In this document: piece after piece, positions 26,489 through 35,535 of the stretch | How the letters are laid out: each line of letters starts with the position of its first letter | Position numbering within the stretch: position 1 is the first letter of the stretch | Origin: Pseudomonas sp. R5(2019) | GTDB taxonomy: Bacteria; Pseudomonadota; Gammaproteobacteria; Pseudomonadales; Pseudomonadaceae | Reading direction: 5' to 3' | NCBI RefSeq assembly: GCF_009905435.1 | Contig: NZ_JAAAMT010000002.1 | Span: forward strand, 211,497 to 275,496 | Length of the DNA stretch: 64,000 nucleotides | The notes under the pieces: generated by a model | The model's database searches: none | Told to the model about the DNA's origin: nothing | Seen by the model: the letters and a program-made list of their open reading frames with translations, nothing else | Made by a program: the position numbers and the translations under genes

Positions 26489-26911
26489 TCAGAGGCCGTG
26501 CCGATTGCGACTGGCCTGCACAATCCGCTGCGCCGGCACCCGCAGTTGCGTCAGCAGGTAGTCGGCAAATTCAGGCGAATACGGCTGCAAGGCAATCGCC
26601 TGTTCCATGCACATCAACCAGGCGGCGCTGCCGGCTTCATCGATCGGCCATTGCGCATGGAAGGCCGGGATCGCAATCGAGCCGTATTTCTCGCTGAACA
26701 GCTTCGGCCCGCCCAGCCAGCCGCTGAGAAAGCAGGTGAGCTTGTCCCGGGCACTGTCCAGGCTTTCGGGGTGCATGCGGCGCAGTTGCGCGGCCGCCGG
26801 GAGTTCATCCATCAGCCGGTAGAAGTCGTCGACCAGCCGACGCAGGCCGTCGATGCCACCGGCAGCCTGGTAGGAGGCATCGCCGGTGCCGTAGGAGGGA
26901 GTGGTGGTCAT
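26489..26911 (-). CDS. Group II truncated hemoglobin
   Basis: A 140-residue protein from ATG 26911 (AGGATGG ahead). A second ATG three codons upstream at 26920 is possible. The two-on-two globin pattern shows GGIDGLRRLVDDFYRLMDEL (helix B), CFLSGWLGGPKLFSEKYG and PAFHAQWPIDEAGSAAWLMC. His85 is the probable proximal heme ligand, with the group II Trp at 98. Such proteins bind O2 or NO in the cytoplasm. Physiological role unknown. Confidence 0.85.
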   Translation of the reverse strand: MTTTPSYGTGDASYQAAGGIDGLRRLVDDFYRLMDELPAAAQLRRMHPESLDSARDKLTCFLSGWLGGPKLFSEKYGSIAIPAFHAQWPIDEAGSAAWLMCMEQAIALQPYSPEFADYLLTQLRVPAQRIVQASRNRHGL

Positions 26912-26995
26912 ATGGGCCATCCTGCTTGGGAAAGCACCATGTTAGCGCTGGCGCCCTGGCGGCAAAATAGCTTGCAGGCTAACGATCACACTTGA

Positions 26996-27412
26996 TCAAG
27001 GCTTGAACGCCGCCTCAACTTCAGCGCCGGTCATCGTCTTGGTCTTATTGGAGAAGTCGTACCAGGCGGGTTTTTCATCGATATAGACCTGCAGGTCGAA
27101 GGTCCAGTTTTCAGGCCCTTGGAGCAAACCGAGCGGCACGGAGTAGAAGCCGCCCTGCTTGAGCCGGTAAAACAGGTGGGTGCCACAGGTATCGCAAAAT
27201 CCGCGCTCAGCCCAGTCCGAAGAGCTGAAGACTTTGATGTGTTCTTCGCTGGCGTAGACCGGTGCGGTTTCGGTGTCTACCGCCATGGCCGGCCCACCCG
27301 CCCATTGGCGGCACATGCTGCAATGGCAGGCGCTGAAAGTGGGGTGTTTGAGCTCAACGGTGAACGTGACCGCGCCGCACAGGCAACGGCCTTGTTTTTT
27401 GATGACTGACAT
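26996..27412 (-). CDS. GFA / CENP-V family zinc protein
   Basis: A 138-residue protein from ATG 27412 (GGAGAG five bases ahead). Zinc ligands are CLC (C10, C12), CHCSMC (C29, C31, C34) and CDTC (C73, C76), the pattern of glutathione-dependent formaldehyde-activating enzyme relatives. Family members vary in function and formaldehyde activity should not be assumed. It is transcribed away from the globin gene's 5' end, 84 bp apart, as a likely single gene or pair. Confidence 0.85.
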   Translation of the reverse strand: MSVIKKQGRCLCGAVTFTVELKHPTFSACHCSMCRQWAGGPAMAVDTETAPVYASEEHIKVFSSSDWAERGFCDTCGTHLFYRLKQGGFYSVPLGLLQGPENWTFDLQVYIDEKPAWYDFSNKTKTMTGAEVEAAFKP

Positions 27413-27481
27413 GATGCTCTCCATTTCAGGGTAAAAACCGTAGGAGCAACTGTAGCTGCTACATCAGGTTAGACCCGCAAA

Positions 27482-27889
27482 TCAGTTGGAGAACGCCCGA
27501 CCCAGCCCACCCGGGACGCCGCTGCTGTCGGTCTCTTGCCACGGCCCTTTCAGGCTGGTCGACCAGCTCCAGCCACCGTCCCAGCGGTAATAGGTGCGTT
27601 GGCGGTAAAAGGTGTTGGTCAGTTTCTCAAGCACATAGACGCCCAGTTTCGGGTCCCAATGGCTGGCCCCCCCCGGTGGCGGCGCAAAACTCGCCGAGGT
27701 ACGCGGCATCGGTTTGGGCGTCGCTGACGGTGGCTTGGGCTTGCTCGGGCCACCGACTGGCGGCTTGACCGTCGGCACCGACGGCGGTGGAGTCCGCTGT
27801 GGCGGCGCGGTGGGGACCGGTTGCTGCACCGCACAGGCGCTCAAGCCCACTATCAGGGTGAGAAGGGTCATGCGGGCAATGGCAGTCAT
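27482..27889 (-). CDS. Small proline-rich lipoprotein, function unknown
   Basis: A 135-residue protein from ATG 27889. The N-terminus MTAIARMTLLTLIVGLSAC is a lipoprotein signal with lipobox L-S-A-C, so it should be lipid-anchored. Residues about 22-75 are Pro-rich (PPQRTPPPSVPTVKPPVGG, KPPSATPKPMPRTS). The C-terminal part (YVLEKLTNTFYRQRTYYRWD, then WSWSTSLKGPW) is aromatic and may form a small beta domain. Not recognised further. Confidence 0.7.
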   Translation of the reverse strand: MTAIARMTLLTLIVGLSACAVQQPVPTAPPQRTPPPSVPTVKPPVGGPSKPKPPSATPKPMPRTSASFAPPPGGASHWDPKLGVYVLEKLTNTFYRQRTYYRWDGGWSWSTSLKGPWQETDSSGVPGGLGRAFSN

Positions 27890-27954
27890 GGCGGTGTACT
27901 CGTACAGGACATCGATCGAAGTGAGGGGACGCAAGGTGCGTGTCCGGTTTGACT

Positions 27955-28248
27955 TCAATTTGTGGCGACAGTTTCACCCAGACGCTTCATGGCGATGGAT
28001 GCCGTGGCCGACTCGACGCCGCTGGCCTGGGCCTGCAGCCATTGCAGCAACGCCAGCTCGCTGAACGTCAGCACCGGGATGAACAGCCAGCAAAACAGAC
28101 TGCACAGGGCGAGGAAGATCAGGGCCAGCCAGCGCAAGTCGCCGCTCAAGGTGGCGAATGAGGGTTGCAGCCAGAGCACGGCGGCGATCAATACAGAGAC
28201 GAAGAGCAGGGTTGAACGCAAATAGGGCGTTAGCAAGACGGACTTCAT
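27955..28248 (-). CDS. Small membrane protein, function unknown
   Basis: A 97-residue protein with two hydrophobic segments, about 10-28 and 38-60 (LRWLALIFLALCSLFCWLFI), and an Ala/Gln-rich tail. It lies upstream of the lipoprotein gene on the same strand, 65 bp from its start. No motif is recognised. Confidence 0.55.
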   Translation of the reverse strand: MKSVLLTPYLRSTLLFVSVLIAAVLWLQPSFATLSGDLRWLALIFLALCSLFCWLFIPVLTFSELALLQWLQAQASGVESATASIAMKRLGETVATN

Positions 28249-28324
28249 GGGGCGTGGGGCCGAAATGGACTTGGGGATTTGAAGGTATCGGCCGGGGGAT
28301 GGGAATCTTTATCTAGCGATGGGG

Positions 28325-28416
28325 CATTTGTAGGAGCGGACCCGGCCGCGATGGGGCGCGCAGCGGCCCTGGGGTCTGCTTCGCAGCCCATCGCGGCCGG
28401 GTCCGCTCCTACAAAT
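28325..28416. repeat. REP palindrome pair downstream of ccmI
   Basis: Arms CATTTGTAGGAGCGGACCCG and its complement at the ends enclose GC-rich inner arms. It lies 14 bp past the ccmI stop and may end the ccm transcript or protect its 3' end. Confidence 0.85.
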
Positions 28417-28429
28417 GCCGCGTGGTTTC

Positions 28430-29632
28430 TCAGGGTTCGGGGGTATCGATCACGACGTGTTGCAATGCCGTGGTGCTGCTGGCCAGCGGCTGGCTGCGGC
28501 CGATCCATTCGCCCTTGGTCGGCTGCCCAGCGCGGGATACCCGCGCCACCAGCTGCACTTCGGGGAATTTGGACAGTTTGAGCTGCGGCATCATCGCGTC
28601 GCTATCGCTGAGTTCCACCTCGATCGGCAGGTCCGCGACGGTCACGCGCTTGACCGCCAGGGGCATGGGTGGCCCGGAGCTTGCCCGGGCGAAGATGAAC
28701 ACGCTGTCGTCCGCCTTGACCCTGGCCTTCAGGCTCGCCGCCAATTCAACCCGCACCTTCATTCGCGCTTCGGACGCCAGCGCTGGCGCCGCCTTGACGC
28801 TGCCGCCGCTGGCCAGCAGTTTGTCGCTGGCGCGTTTGATACCGCCTTCGAGCGCCGAACGCGAGGTGTCGTTCGCTGGCAGCAGTTCCAGCAAGCGTGT
28901 CCAGTTGTCGATAGCGTCCTGATAACGCTCGCTTTCAAAGGCGGCGATACCGAGCAAGCCCAGGCTGGTGACTTCCTTGGGATCCGCCTTCAAGGCTTCA
29001 TCGGTGAGCGCCTGCAGCTCGTCGCTCCAGCGTTTGCCATTGGCGAAATAGCGCGCCTGGGCCCACTGGCCGAGCAGCTCGGGCTGGCGACCTGCCAGGG
29101 CGATGGTGCGCTCGAACAATTTCGCGGCATCGGCCGGACGGTTCTGGGTCATGTAAGTGCGTCCCAGGAAATACAGGCCTTCGGGCGAGTCCGGCTGGGC
29201 AGCCACGGCCCGCTCCAGGCGCTGGGTCATGTCTTGCATGGAGGTCGGCGCCTGGGCGAATTCGCGGGACAGTTCGACCTTGTCGCTGGCCCCGAAATGC
29301 AGATAAAGGCCCAGACCCAGCACCGGCACCAGCACGGCCGCCAGAATCGGCAGCGGCTTGCCCAGACGAGAAACCCGCACCTCTTGTGCGCCCTCGGTGT
29401 CGGCCAGCAGTTCGCGAGCCGCTTCAGCCCGGCCGCTTTCCAGCTGCGCATCGCTGAGCACGCCCTCCTCGCGTTCCTCTGCAAGTTCTGCGACACGCTC
29501 CTGATAAAGCGCCACGTTCAAGGCCGTGCGGTCGGCTTCCAGCTGGGCACGGCGACCACGCAACACGGGGATCAACAAAAAACTCAAGGCCACCAGCAAC
29601 AGCAACCCTGCAGCAAGCCAGAAATCAATCAT
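28430..29632 (-). CDS. ccmI: Cytochrome c maturation protein CcmI
   Basis: A 400-residue apocytochrome chaperone; the ATG at 29632 overlaps ccmH by 8 bp. Residues 1-25 and about 95-115 are membrane segments, and the cytoplasmic loop between them includes [20 protein letters not shown]. The periplasmic part has TPR repeats ([20 protein letters not shown] and following) and a C-terminal domain with [19 protein letters not shown] typical of CcmI/CycH. It presents apocytochrome c to CcmFH. Last gene of the operon. Confidence 0.93.
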   Translation of the reverse strand: MIDFWLAAGLLLLVALSFLLIPVLRGRRAQLEADRTALNVALYQERVAELAEEREEGVLSDAQLESGRAEAARELLADTEGAQEVRVSRLGKPLPILAAVLVPVLGLGLYLHFGASDKVELSREFAQAPTSMQDMTQRLERAVAAQPDSPEGLYFLGRTYMTQNRPADAAKLFERTIALAGRQPELLGQWAQARYFANGKRWSDELQALTDEALKADPKEVTSLGLLGIAAFESERYQDAIDNWTRLLELLPANDTSRSALEGGIKRASDKLLASGGSVKAAPALASEARMKVRVELAASLKARVKADDSVFIFARASSGPPMPLAVKRVTVADLPIEVELSDSDAMMPQLKLSKFPEVQLVARVSRAGQPTKGEWIGRSQPLASSTTALQHVVIDTPEP

Positions 29633-30101
29633 GGGTTTTGTCTTTGTCCAGCAATTGGGCGAGGCGCTGACGTTGCGCATCGGTGAGGTCGGTGTCGCCG
29701 ATCGGCAGCTCGGCGCGGCGGCGGCGCACGATCACGGCGATCACTACGGCGCCGCCGAGCAACAGGCCAGCCGGGCCGAACCAGAGCAGCCAGGTGCGCG
29801 AAGTGAGCGCCGGTTTGTAGCGCACGAAATCACCGTAGCGATCGACCATGAAGTCGATGATCTGCTGATTGCTCTTGCCTTCGCCGAGCATACGGAAGAT
29901 TTCCTTGCGCAGGTCAGCGGCAATCGGCGCATTGGAGTCGGCGATGTCCTGGTTCTGGCACTTGGGGCAGCGCAGTTCCTTGGTCAGTTCGCGAAACCGT
30001 TCGCGGTCCGAGTCGCTGGCAAACTTGTAGGTGTCGATCGCCGCCTGGGCGACGCCGGCCAGGCTCAGGCTCAGCACGGCCCCCGCAAGCCAGCGCCTCA
30101 T
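29625..30101 (-). CDS. ccmH: Cytochrome c maturation protein CcmH
   Basis: A 158-residue membrane-anchored thiol-disulfide protein. It has a signal peptide ([19 protein letters not shown]), the redox motif LRCPKCQNQ near 44-52, and one C-terminal membrane helix ([20 protein letters not shown]). It reduces apocytochrome cysteines for heme attachment. Start overlaps ccmG by 4 bp and end overlaps ccmI. Confidence 0.95.
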   Translation of the reverse strand: MRRWLAGAVLSLSLAGVAQAAIDTYKFASDSDRERFRELTKELRCPKCQNQDIADSNAPIAADLRKEIFRMLGEGKSNQQIIDFMVDRYGDFVRYKPALTSRTWLLWFGPAGLLLGGAVVIAVIVRRRRAELPIGDTDLTDAQRQRLAQLLDKDKTHD

Positions 30102-30634
30102 GGCCGGGCCTCGTCGACCAGGCCTTGATACAGGCTGGCCAGTTGTTCGCGCCAGACGGTCTCGTCGATCACCCCGACGAACTTGTGACGGATCACGCCC
30201 TTGGCATCGATCAGGAAGGTTTCCGGCGCGCCGTAAACGCCCAGGTTCAGCCCGAGGGTGCCCTGCTCGTCGCGGATATCAAGCTGGTAAGGGTTATGAA
30301 ATTCGCTGAGCCACTTCAGCGCGGCGGCGTTGTCATCCTTGTAGTTGATGCCATAGATAACCACGCCCTGCTCGGCCAGCTTGTTCAACATCGGGTGTTC
30401 GACCCGGCAGGAGATGCACCAGGTGCCCCAGACGTTGACCAACGCCGGTTTGCCAATCAGGTCGGCCTGGGTCAGGGTCTTGTCGCCCTGCACGGCCGGC
30501 AGCGAGAAGGCCGGGAGGGGTTTGCCGATCATCGCCGAAGGCAGTTCGGCCGGGTCCAGGTACAGGCCCCGGTACAGAAACACCGCTACCGCCAGAAACA
30601 GCGCCAGCGGCAACAACAGCATCCAACGCTTCAT
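30098..30634 (-). CDS. ccmG: Thiol:disulfide interchange protein CcmG/DsbE
   Basis: A 178-residue periplasmic thioredoxin anchored by an N-terminal helix (WMLLLPLALFLAVAVFLY). The active site is GTWCISC, and GVYGAPETFLID provides the conserved cis-Pro loop. It keeps CcmH or apocytochrome thiols reduced. Overlaps ccmF by 4 bp upstream and ccmH by 4 bp downstream. Confidence 0.95.
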   Translation of the reverse strand: MKRWMLLLPLALFLAVAVFLYRGLYLDPAELPSAMIGKPLPAFSLPAVQGDKTLTQADLIGKPALVNVWGTWCISCRVEHPMLNKLAEQGVVIYGINYKDDNAAALKWLSEFHNPYQLDIRDEQGTLGLNLGVYGAPETFLIDAKGVIRHKFVGVIDETVWREQLASLYQGLVDEARP

Positions 30635-32619
30635 ACAGTCGCTCCGTTCATGCCCAGCGCTTCACGCACGCGGCTCTTGACCTTGACCCGATAGCGCGGG
30701 TCCAGCGCGGCCAGCAAACCACCCAGCCCGGTGAGCAAGCCACCGAACCAGATCCAGCGCACGAACGGCTTGACGTGCACCCGCACCGCCCAGGCGCCCT
30801 CGCCCAGCGGCTCGCCGAGTGCCACGTAGAGGTCACGGGTGAAGCCCGCGTCGATGCCGGCTTCGGTCATCATCGATTGCTGCACGGTGTAGAGGCGTTT
30901 TTCCGGGTGCAGCACACTGACCAGCCGGCCTTTTTCCAGGACCCGCACGGTGCCTTTGTCCGACGTGAAGTTCGGGCCTTCGAAATGCTCGGCGCCTTCG
31001 AACACAAATTGATAACCAGCCAACTCCATCGATTCGCCCGGCGCCAGGCGCAGGTCGCGTTCAGCACTGTTGTTGCTCGACAGCACTACGCCCATGGCGC
31101 ACACCGCGATGCCGATATGGGCCACGTGCATGCCCCAGTAGCTGCGGTTCAAGCCGCGGATACCCTTGATCAGGCCTTTGTGGCGAGTTTTGTCGAGCAC
31201 ATCACGCACACCCGCCAGCACGATCCAGGCTGCCAGGGCGAAGGTGGTCAGTACCGGCCAATCGAAATCATCGACCCACAGACCTGCCAGCGGCGCAATG
31301 ACCGCGCTGCCGATCAATACCGGGGTGAGCATGCTGCTCAGCCATTTCAGCGGGGTGTCTTTCCAGCGCACCAGCACGCCCACCGCCATCACCACCATCA
31401 ACAGGCCCATCAATGGCACGAACAAGGCATTGAAGTACGGCGGGCCGACCGACAGCTTGGCGCCGGTCAGGGCATCGAGCACCAGCGGGTACAGGGTGCC
31501 AAGCAGGATCATCGAGGCCGCCACCACCAGCACCAGGTTATTGCCCAGCAGCAGCGTTTCGCGCGACCACAGGCCAAAGCCGACCTGGCTCTTGACCACC
31601 GGCGCACGGAGGGCGAACAGCGTCAGCGAACCGCCGACCACACACAGCAGGAAGATCAGGATAAACACACCACGGGCCGGGTCCGAGGCAAAGGCATGGA
31701 CCGAGGTGAGCACGCCAGAACGCACCAGGAAGGTACCCAACAGGCTCAGGGAAAACGCGGCAATCGCCAGCAGCACGGTCCAGCTCTTGAACACGCCACG
31801 TTTTTCAGTGACTGCCAGCGAGTGAATCAGCGCCGTGCCGACCAGCCAAGGCATGAACGAAGCGTTTTCCACCGGGTCCCAGAACCACCAGCCACCCCAG
31901 CCCAGCTCGTAGTAAGCCCACCAGGAGCCGAGGGTAATGCCGATGCCGAGGAAGGCCCAGGCGACGATGGTCCAAGGCCGCGACCAGCGCGCCCAGGCGG
32001 CGTCCAGGCGCCCGCCCAGCAGTGCCGCGATGGCGAAAGCAAAGGCCACCGAAAAGCCGACGTAGCCCATGTACAGCATCGGTGGATGGACGATCAGACC
32101 GATGTCCTGCAGCAGCGGATTGAGGTCGCGCCCGTTGGCGGGCACCTGCGGCAGGATCCGCTCGAACGGGTTGGAGGTCATGATCAGAAACAGCAGGAAG
32201 CCGATGCTGATCACGCCCATCACCGCCAGCACGCGGGCGAGCATCACCTGGGGCAATTGCCGGGAAAAAATCGATACGGCGAAGGTCCAGCCGCCGAGGA
32301 TCAAGGCCCACAACAGCAGCGAGCCTTCGTGGGCACCCCACACCGCGCTGAACTTGTAGTACCAGGGCAAGGCGCTGTTGGAGTTGCCGGCCACGTAGGC
32401 GACCGAGAAATCGTCGACCATAAAGGCGTAGGTCAGGCAGCCAAAGGCAAAGGCCAGGAAGGTGAACTGCCCCCAGGCGGCCGGCTGAGCCAGGCTCATC
32501 CACAGGCGGTCGCCACGCCAGGCACCCAGTAGCGGGATCGTCGCCTGGACAACGGCAAAGCACAGGGCCAGGGTCAGGGCCAGGTGGCCCAGCTCCGGAA
32601 TCATCAATGTGGCGGTCAT
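30631..32619 (-). CDS. ccmF: Heme lyase subunit CcmF
   Basis: A 662-residue, roughly 15-helix membrane protein. The tryptophan-rich periplasmic motif WGGWWFWDPVENASFMPWL binds heme, and flanking His residues are family heme ligands. With CcmH and CcmI it joins heme to the CxxCH of apocytochromes. The start at 32619 has AGGGGTG ahead. Only 4 bp separate it from ccmE. Confidence 0.95.
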   Translation of the reverse strand: MTATLMIPELGHLALTLALCFAVVQATIPLLGAWRGDRLWMSLAQPAAWGQFTFLAFAFGCLTYAFMVDDFSVAYVAGNSNSALPWYYKFSAVWGAHEGSLLLWALILGGWTFAVSIFSRQLPQVMLARVLAVMGVISIGFLLFLIMTSNPFERILPQVPANGRDLNPLLQDIGLIVHPPMLYMGYVGFSVAFAFAIAALLGGRLDAAWARWSRPWTIVAWAFLGIGITLGSWWAYYELGWGGWWFWDPVENASFMPWLVGTALIHSLAVTEKRGVFKSWTVLLAIAAFSLSLLGTFLVRSGVLTSVHAFASDPARGVFILIFLLCVVGGSLTLFALRAPVVKSQVGFGLWSRETLLLGNNLVLVVAASMILLGTLYPLVLDALTGAKLSVGPPYFNALFVPLMGLLMVVMAVGVLVRWKDTPLKWLSSMLTPVLIGSAVIAPLAGLWVDDFDWPVLTTFALAAWIVLAGVRDVLDKTRHKGLIKGIRGLNRSYWGMHVAHIGIAVCAMGVVLSSNNSAERDLRLAPGESMELAGYQFVFEGAEHFEGPNFTSDKGTVRVLEKGRLVSVLHPEKRLYTVQQSMMTEAGIDAGFTRDLYVALGEPLGEGAWAVRVHVKPFVRWIWFGGLLTGLGGLLAALDPRYRVKVKSRVREALGMNGATV

Positions 32620-32623
32620 GGCA

Positions 32624-33091
32624 TCACCCCTGTTTGGCCGGTGCCGGCTCAGAGACCGGAGCAGCCTGGCCGCTTTCCTTGAGCGCCTTGGTCACTTCGG
32701 GCGGCATGTATTTCTCATCGTGCTTGGCCAGCACTTCGTCAGCGACCACCACGCCTTCGGCATTGAGCTTGCCGAGGGCAACGATGCCCTGCCCTTCACG
32801 GAACAGGTCCGGAAGGATGCCGCGGTAGGTGATCGGCACGGACTTGTTGAAGTCGGTGACCACAAAGCGCACGTCCAGCGAATCGCCGGAGCGTTGCAGG
32901 GAGCCCTTCTCGACCATGCCGCCTGCGCGGATGCGAGTATCGAGCGGCGCTTCGCCATTGGCGATCTGGGTCGGGGTGTAGAACAGGTTGATGTTCTGTT
33001 GCAGGGCGCTGAGCGCCAGGGCCACGGCGATGCCGACGCCGGCCAGCAGCCCGAGGATGATAAACAGACGTTTCTTGCGCAGCGGATTCAC
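32624..33091 (-). CDS. ccmE: Periplasmic heme chaperone CcmE
   Basis: A 155-residue protein starting at GTG 33091, which overlaps the ccmD stop and has GGGAGAA ahead. An N-terminal membrane helix ([20 protein letters not shown]) precedes an OB-fold beta domain, and the heme-binding motif is HDEKY in [15 protein letters not shown]. The His binds heme covalently during transfer from CcmC to CcmF. The C-terminal tail is Ala/Pro-rich. Confidence 0.95.
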   Translation of the reverse strand: MNPLRKKRLFIILGLLAGVGIAVALALSALQQNINLFYTPTQIANGEAPLDTRIRAGGMVEKGSLQRSGDSLDVRFVVTDFNKSVPITYRGILPDLFREGQGIVALGKLNAEGVVVADEVLAKHDEKYMPPEVTKALKESGQAAPVSEPAPAKQG

Positions 33092-33264
33092 TTGCTGTTC
33101 TCCCGACGCAGACGACGCGCCTCTTGTTGCAGGTAACGACGCTTGGAGTGCAGCGGCAAGGTGATGTTGATCACCAGCACCAGCAGGAAGATGCCATAGG
33201 CCGACCACACATACAGACCATGATGCCCCATGGCCAGGAACTCGTTGAACGACGCAAAACTCAT
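33088..33264 (-). CDS. ccmD: Cytochrome c maturation protein CcmD
   Basis: A 58-residue single-helix membrane protein beginning [20 protein letters not shown]. The helix is followed by a basic cytoplasmic tail ([18 protein letters not shown]). CcmD bridges the CcmABC transporter and CcmE, releasing holo-CcmE. It overlaps ccmC by 4 bp upstream and ccmE by 4 bp downstream. Confidence 0.93.
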   Translation of the reverse strand: MSFASFNEFLAMGHHGLYVWSAYGIFLLVLVINITLPLHSKRRYLQQEARRLRRENSK

Positions 33265-34037
33265 CGCGCGGCCTCCTGCCCCAAGGTCCGCAACACTTCG
33301 GCCTGGGCCCAGCTGCTGCGCGCTTCACGCTTGAGGACTTCAAGGCGCATGCGCACCAGCAGCATGGCGCCGAAGAAGCAGTAGAAACCCAGCACCGTGA
33401 GCAACAGCGGTAGCCACATTTCGGCCGGCATCGCCGGTTTTTCGGTCAGGGTGAAGGTGGCGCCCTGGTGCAGGGTGTTCCACCACTCGACCGAGTATTT
33501 GATGATCGGGATATTGATCACGCCGACAATCGCCAGCACCGCGCAGGCCTTGGCCGCGCTCTCACGATTACTGATCGCCTGGCTCAGGGCAATAAGACCG
33601 AAGTACAGAAACAGCAGGATCAGCATCGACGTAAGTCGTGCATCCCAGACCCACCAGCTGCCCCAGGTCGGCTTGCCCCAGATGGCCCCGGTGAGCAGCG
33701 CCACGGCGGTCATCCAGGCGCCGATCGGTGCGCCGCATTGCAGGGCGACATCGGCGATTTTCATTTTCCAGACCAGCCCGACCACACCCGCCACCGCCAG
33801 CATCACGTAGCAGGATTGGGCCAGCATGGCGGCCGGTACATGGATGTAGATGATGCGAAAGCTATTGCCTTGCTGGTAGTCCTGAGGGGCAAAGGCCAGT
33901 CCCCAGACCACGCCAACTCCAATCAACACGGCAGCTGAAATGCTCAGCCAGGGCAACAGGCGACCGCTGATGCCATAGAACCACTTGGGCGAACCCAGTT
34001 TATGAAACCACGTCCAGCTTATTGCGCTGTTCTTCAT
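33261..34037 (-). CDS. ccmC: Heme-handling protein CcmC
   Basis: A 258-residue six-helix membrane protein from ATG 34037; a GTG one codon upstream is also possible. The tryptophan-rich heme-handling motif [16 protein letters not shown] sits in a periplasmic loop with the usual flanking His residues ([15 protein letters not shown]). It loads heme onto CcmE. There is a 48-bp gap after ccmB. Confidence 0.95.
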   Translation of the reverse strand: MKNSAISWTWFHKLGSPKWFYGISGRLLPWLSISAAVLIGVGVVWGLAFAPQDYQQGNSFRIIYIHVPAAMLAQSCYVMLAVAGVVGLVWKMKIADVALQCGAPIGAWMTAVALLTGAIWGKPTWGSWWVWDARLTSMLILLFLYFGLIALSQAISNRESAAKACAVLAIVGVINIPIIKYSVEWWNTLHQGATFTLTEKPAMPAEMWLPLLLTVLGFYCFFGAMLLVRMRLEVLKREARSSWAQAEVLRTLGQEAAR

Positions 34038-34085
34038 CACGGTTGATCCAGGGTCTTGGCCGGGGCACGGGGCCCGGCTCCTTTA

Positions 34086-34754
34086 TTATTCGCCAACGCT
34101 GATCTTCAGGCCAGCCGCTATTGCAAAGGGTGCCAGGGTTACCGCCAGGGCCGTCAAACTGCCGAGCCAAAGCAGGTAACCGGTGGCCGGCATACCTTGC
34201 AAGGCTGCCTGCAGGGCGCCGCTGCCGAGGATCAATACCGGGATGTATAAAGGCAAAATAAGCAGTGCCAGCAACAGGCCACCGCGTTTCAATCCCACTG
34301 TCAGCGCGGCACCAACCGCGCCCAGCAGGCTTAGCACCGGAGTGCCAAGTAGCAGGGAAGCCAACAATACCGGCAAACACGCCGGTGGCAAGCCCAACAT
34401 TAGTGCCAGCAAGGGTGCAAGCAAGACCAATGCCAAGCCCGAAAAGGCCCAATGTGCCAGTACCTTGGCAAGCACCAGAAGTGCCAGCGGGTGCGGCGAA
34501 AGCACCCACTGTTCCAGCGATCCGTCCTCGAAATCGCTGCGAAAAAGCCCATCCAGCGAGAGGAGAACGGACAATAACGCGGCGACCCAGACCAGGCCAG
34601 GTGACAAAGTTTGCAACAATTGTGTCTCAGGACCGACCGCCAGTGGAAACAGTGCAATCACGATGGCGAAAAAAACCAGCGGGTTAAGCAGCTCTGCCGG
34701 GCGGCGACACAACAGCCGCGCTTCACGCCTGACCAGTAACGCAAAAACGCTCAT
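34086..34754 (-). CDS. ccmB: Heme exporter membrane protein CcmB
   Basis: A 222-residue protein with six hydrophobic helices and the N-terminal [20 protein letters not shown] typical of CcmB. It pairs with the CcmA ATPase. The ATG overlaps the ccmA stop (ATGA), giving translational coupling. Confidence 0.94.
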   Translation of the reverse strand: MSVFALLVRREARLLCRRPAELLNPLVFFAIVIALFPLAVGPETQLLQTLSPGLVWVAALLSVLLSLDGLFRSDFEDGSLEQWVLSPHPLALLVLAKVLAHWAFSGLALVLLAPLLALMLGLPPACLPVLLASLLLGTPVLSLLGAVGAALTVGLKRGGLLLALLILPLYIPVLILGSGALQAALQGMPATGYLLWLGSLTALAVTLAPFAIAAGLKISVGE

Positions 34755-35383
34755 ACGGACCAATGCCCCAGATCAATATTCCGATAACCGGCAGGCACAA
34801 GGCCGAGGGTGTGGTGGGTGGTCAGCACGACCATCCCGCCCTGCTCGCAATGGCGAGCCAGGTGTTGCTCCAGTTGCGCGACGCCCTGTTTGTCGAGGGC
34901 GGTGAAGGGTTCGTCGAGAATCCACAGCGGCGGGCTGTCAAGGTACAGGCGCGCCAACGCCACCCGGCGCTGCTGGCCGGCGGACAAGGTGTGACAGGGA
35001 ACATCTTCGAAACCGCGCAAGCCGACCGCCTCCAGCGCCCGCCACATGGCCTCATGCCCGGCCGGCTGGTGCAGGGCGCAGAGCCAGGCGAGGTTTTCTT
35101 CGGCGGTGAGCAGGTCCTTGATACCGGCAGCATGGCCAATCCACAACAGCCCGCGGGCCAGCTCGCTGCGCTGTTCGGCCAACGGCTGGCCATTGAGCAG
35201 GACCTGGCCGTGGGTCGGCGCCATCAATCCGGACAGCAGGCGCAACAGGCTGGTCTTGCCGCTGCCGTTGGGGCCACTGATCTGCAACATGTCGCCAGCG
35301 TTCAGTTGTAATTCGAGGTTCTCGAAGAGCATCCGCCAGTCGCGCTCGCACGCCAGCGCCACGGCTTGGAGATGAGGAGTCAC
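34751..35383 (-). CDS. ccmA: Cytochrome c maturation ATPase CcmA
   Basis: A 210-residue ABC ATPase with Walker [10 protein letters not shown], signature LSAGQQRR and Walker [13 protein letters not shown]. It starts at GTG. CcmAB uses ATP to release heme-loaded CcmE from CcmC. It is first of the nine-gene ccm operon and divergent from fliK across a 152-bp gap that should hold both promoters. Confidence 0.94.
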   Translation of the reverse strand: MTPHLQAVALACERDWRMLFENLELQLNAGDMLQISGPNGSGKTSLLRLLSGLMAPTHGQVLLNGQPLAEQRSELARGLLWIGHAAGIKDLLTAEENLAWLCALHQPAGHEAMWRALEAVGLRGFEDVPCHTLSAGQQRRVALARLYLDSPPLWILDEPFTALDKQGVAQLEQHLARHCEQGGMVVLTTHHTLGLVPAGYRNIDLGHWSV

Positions 35384-35535
35384 GGGTTCGCCTTATTGGT
35401 TTTGCTGCACGGTTCAAGTCAGCCGCCGCCCGGCCGTTACAGTGGAAGCGGAGACGCTCCGGGGGCTGATTCGGGCGGCATTATACAGCTCATGTCCTTT
35501 GGCCGAGAGGTCAATTTTTCACAGGTTTTGAAGCC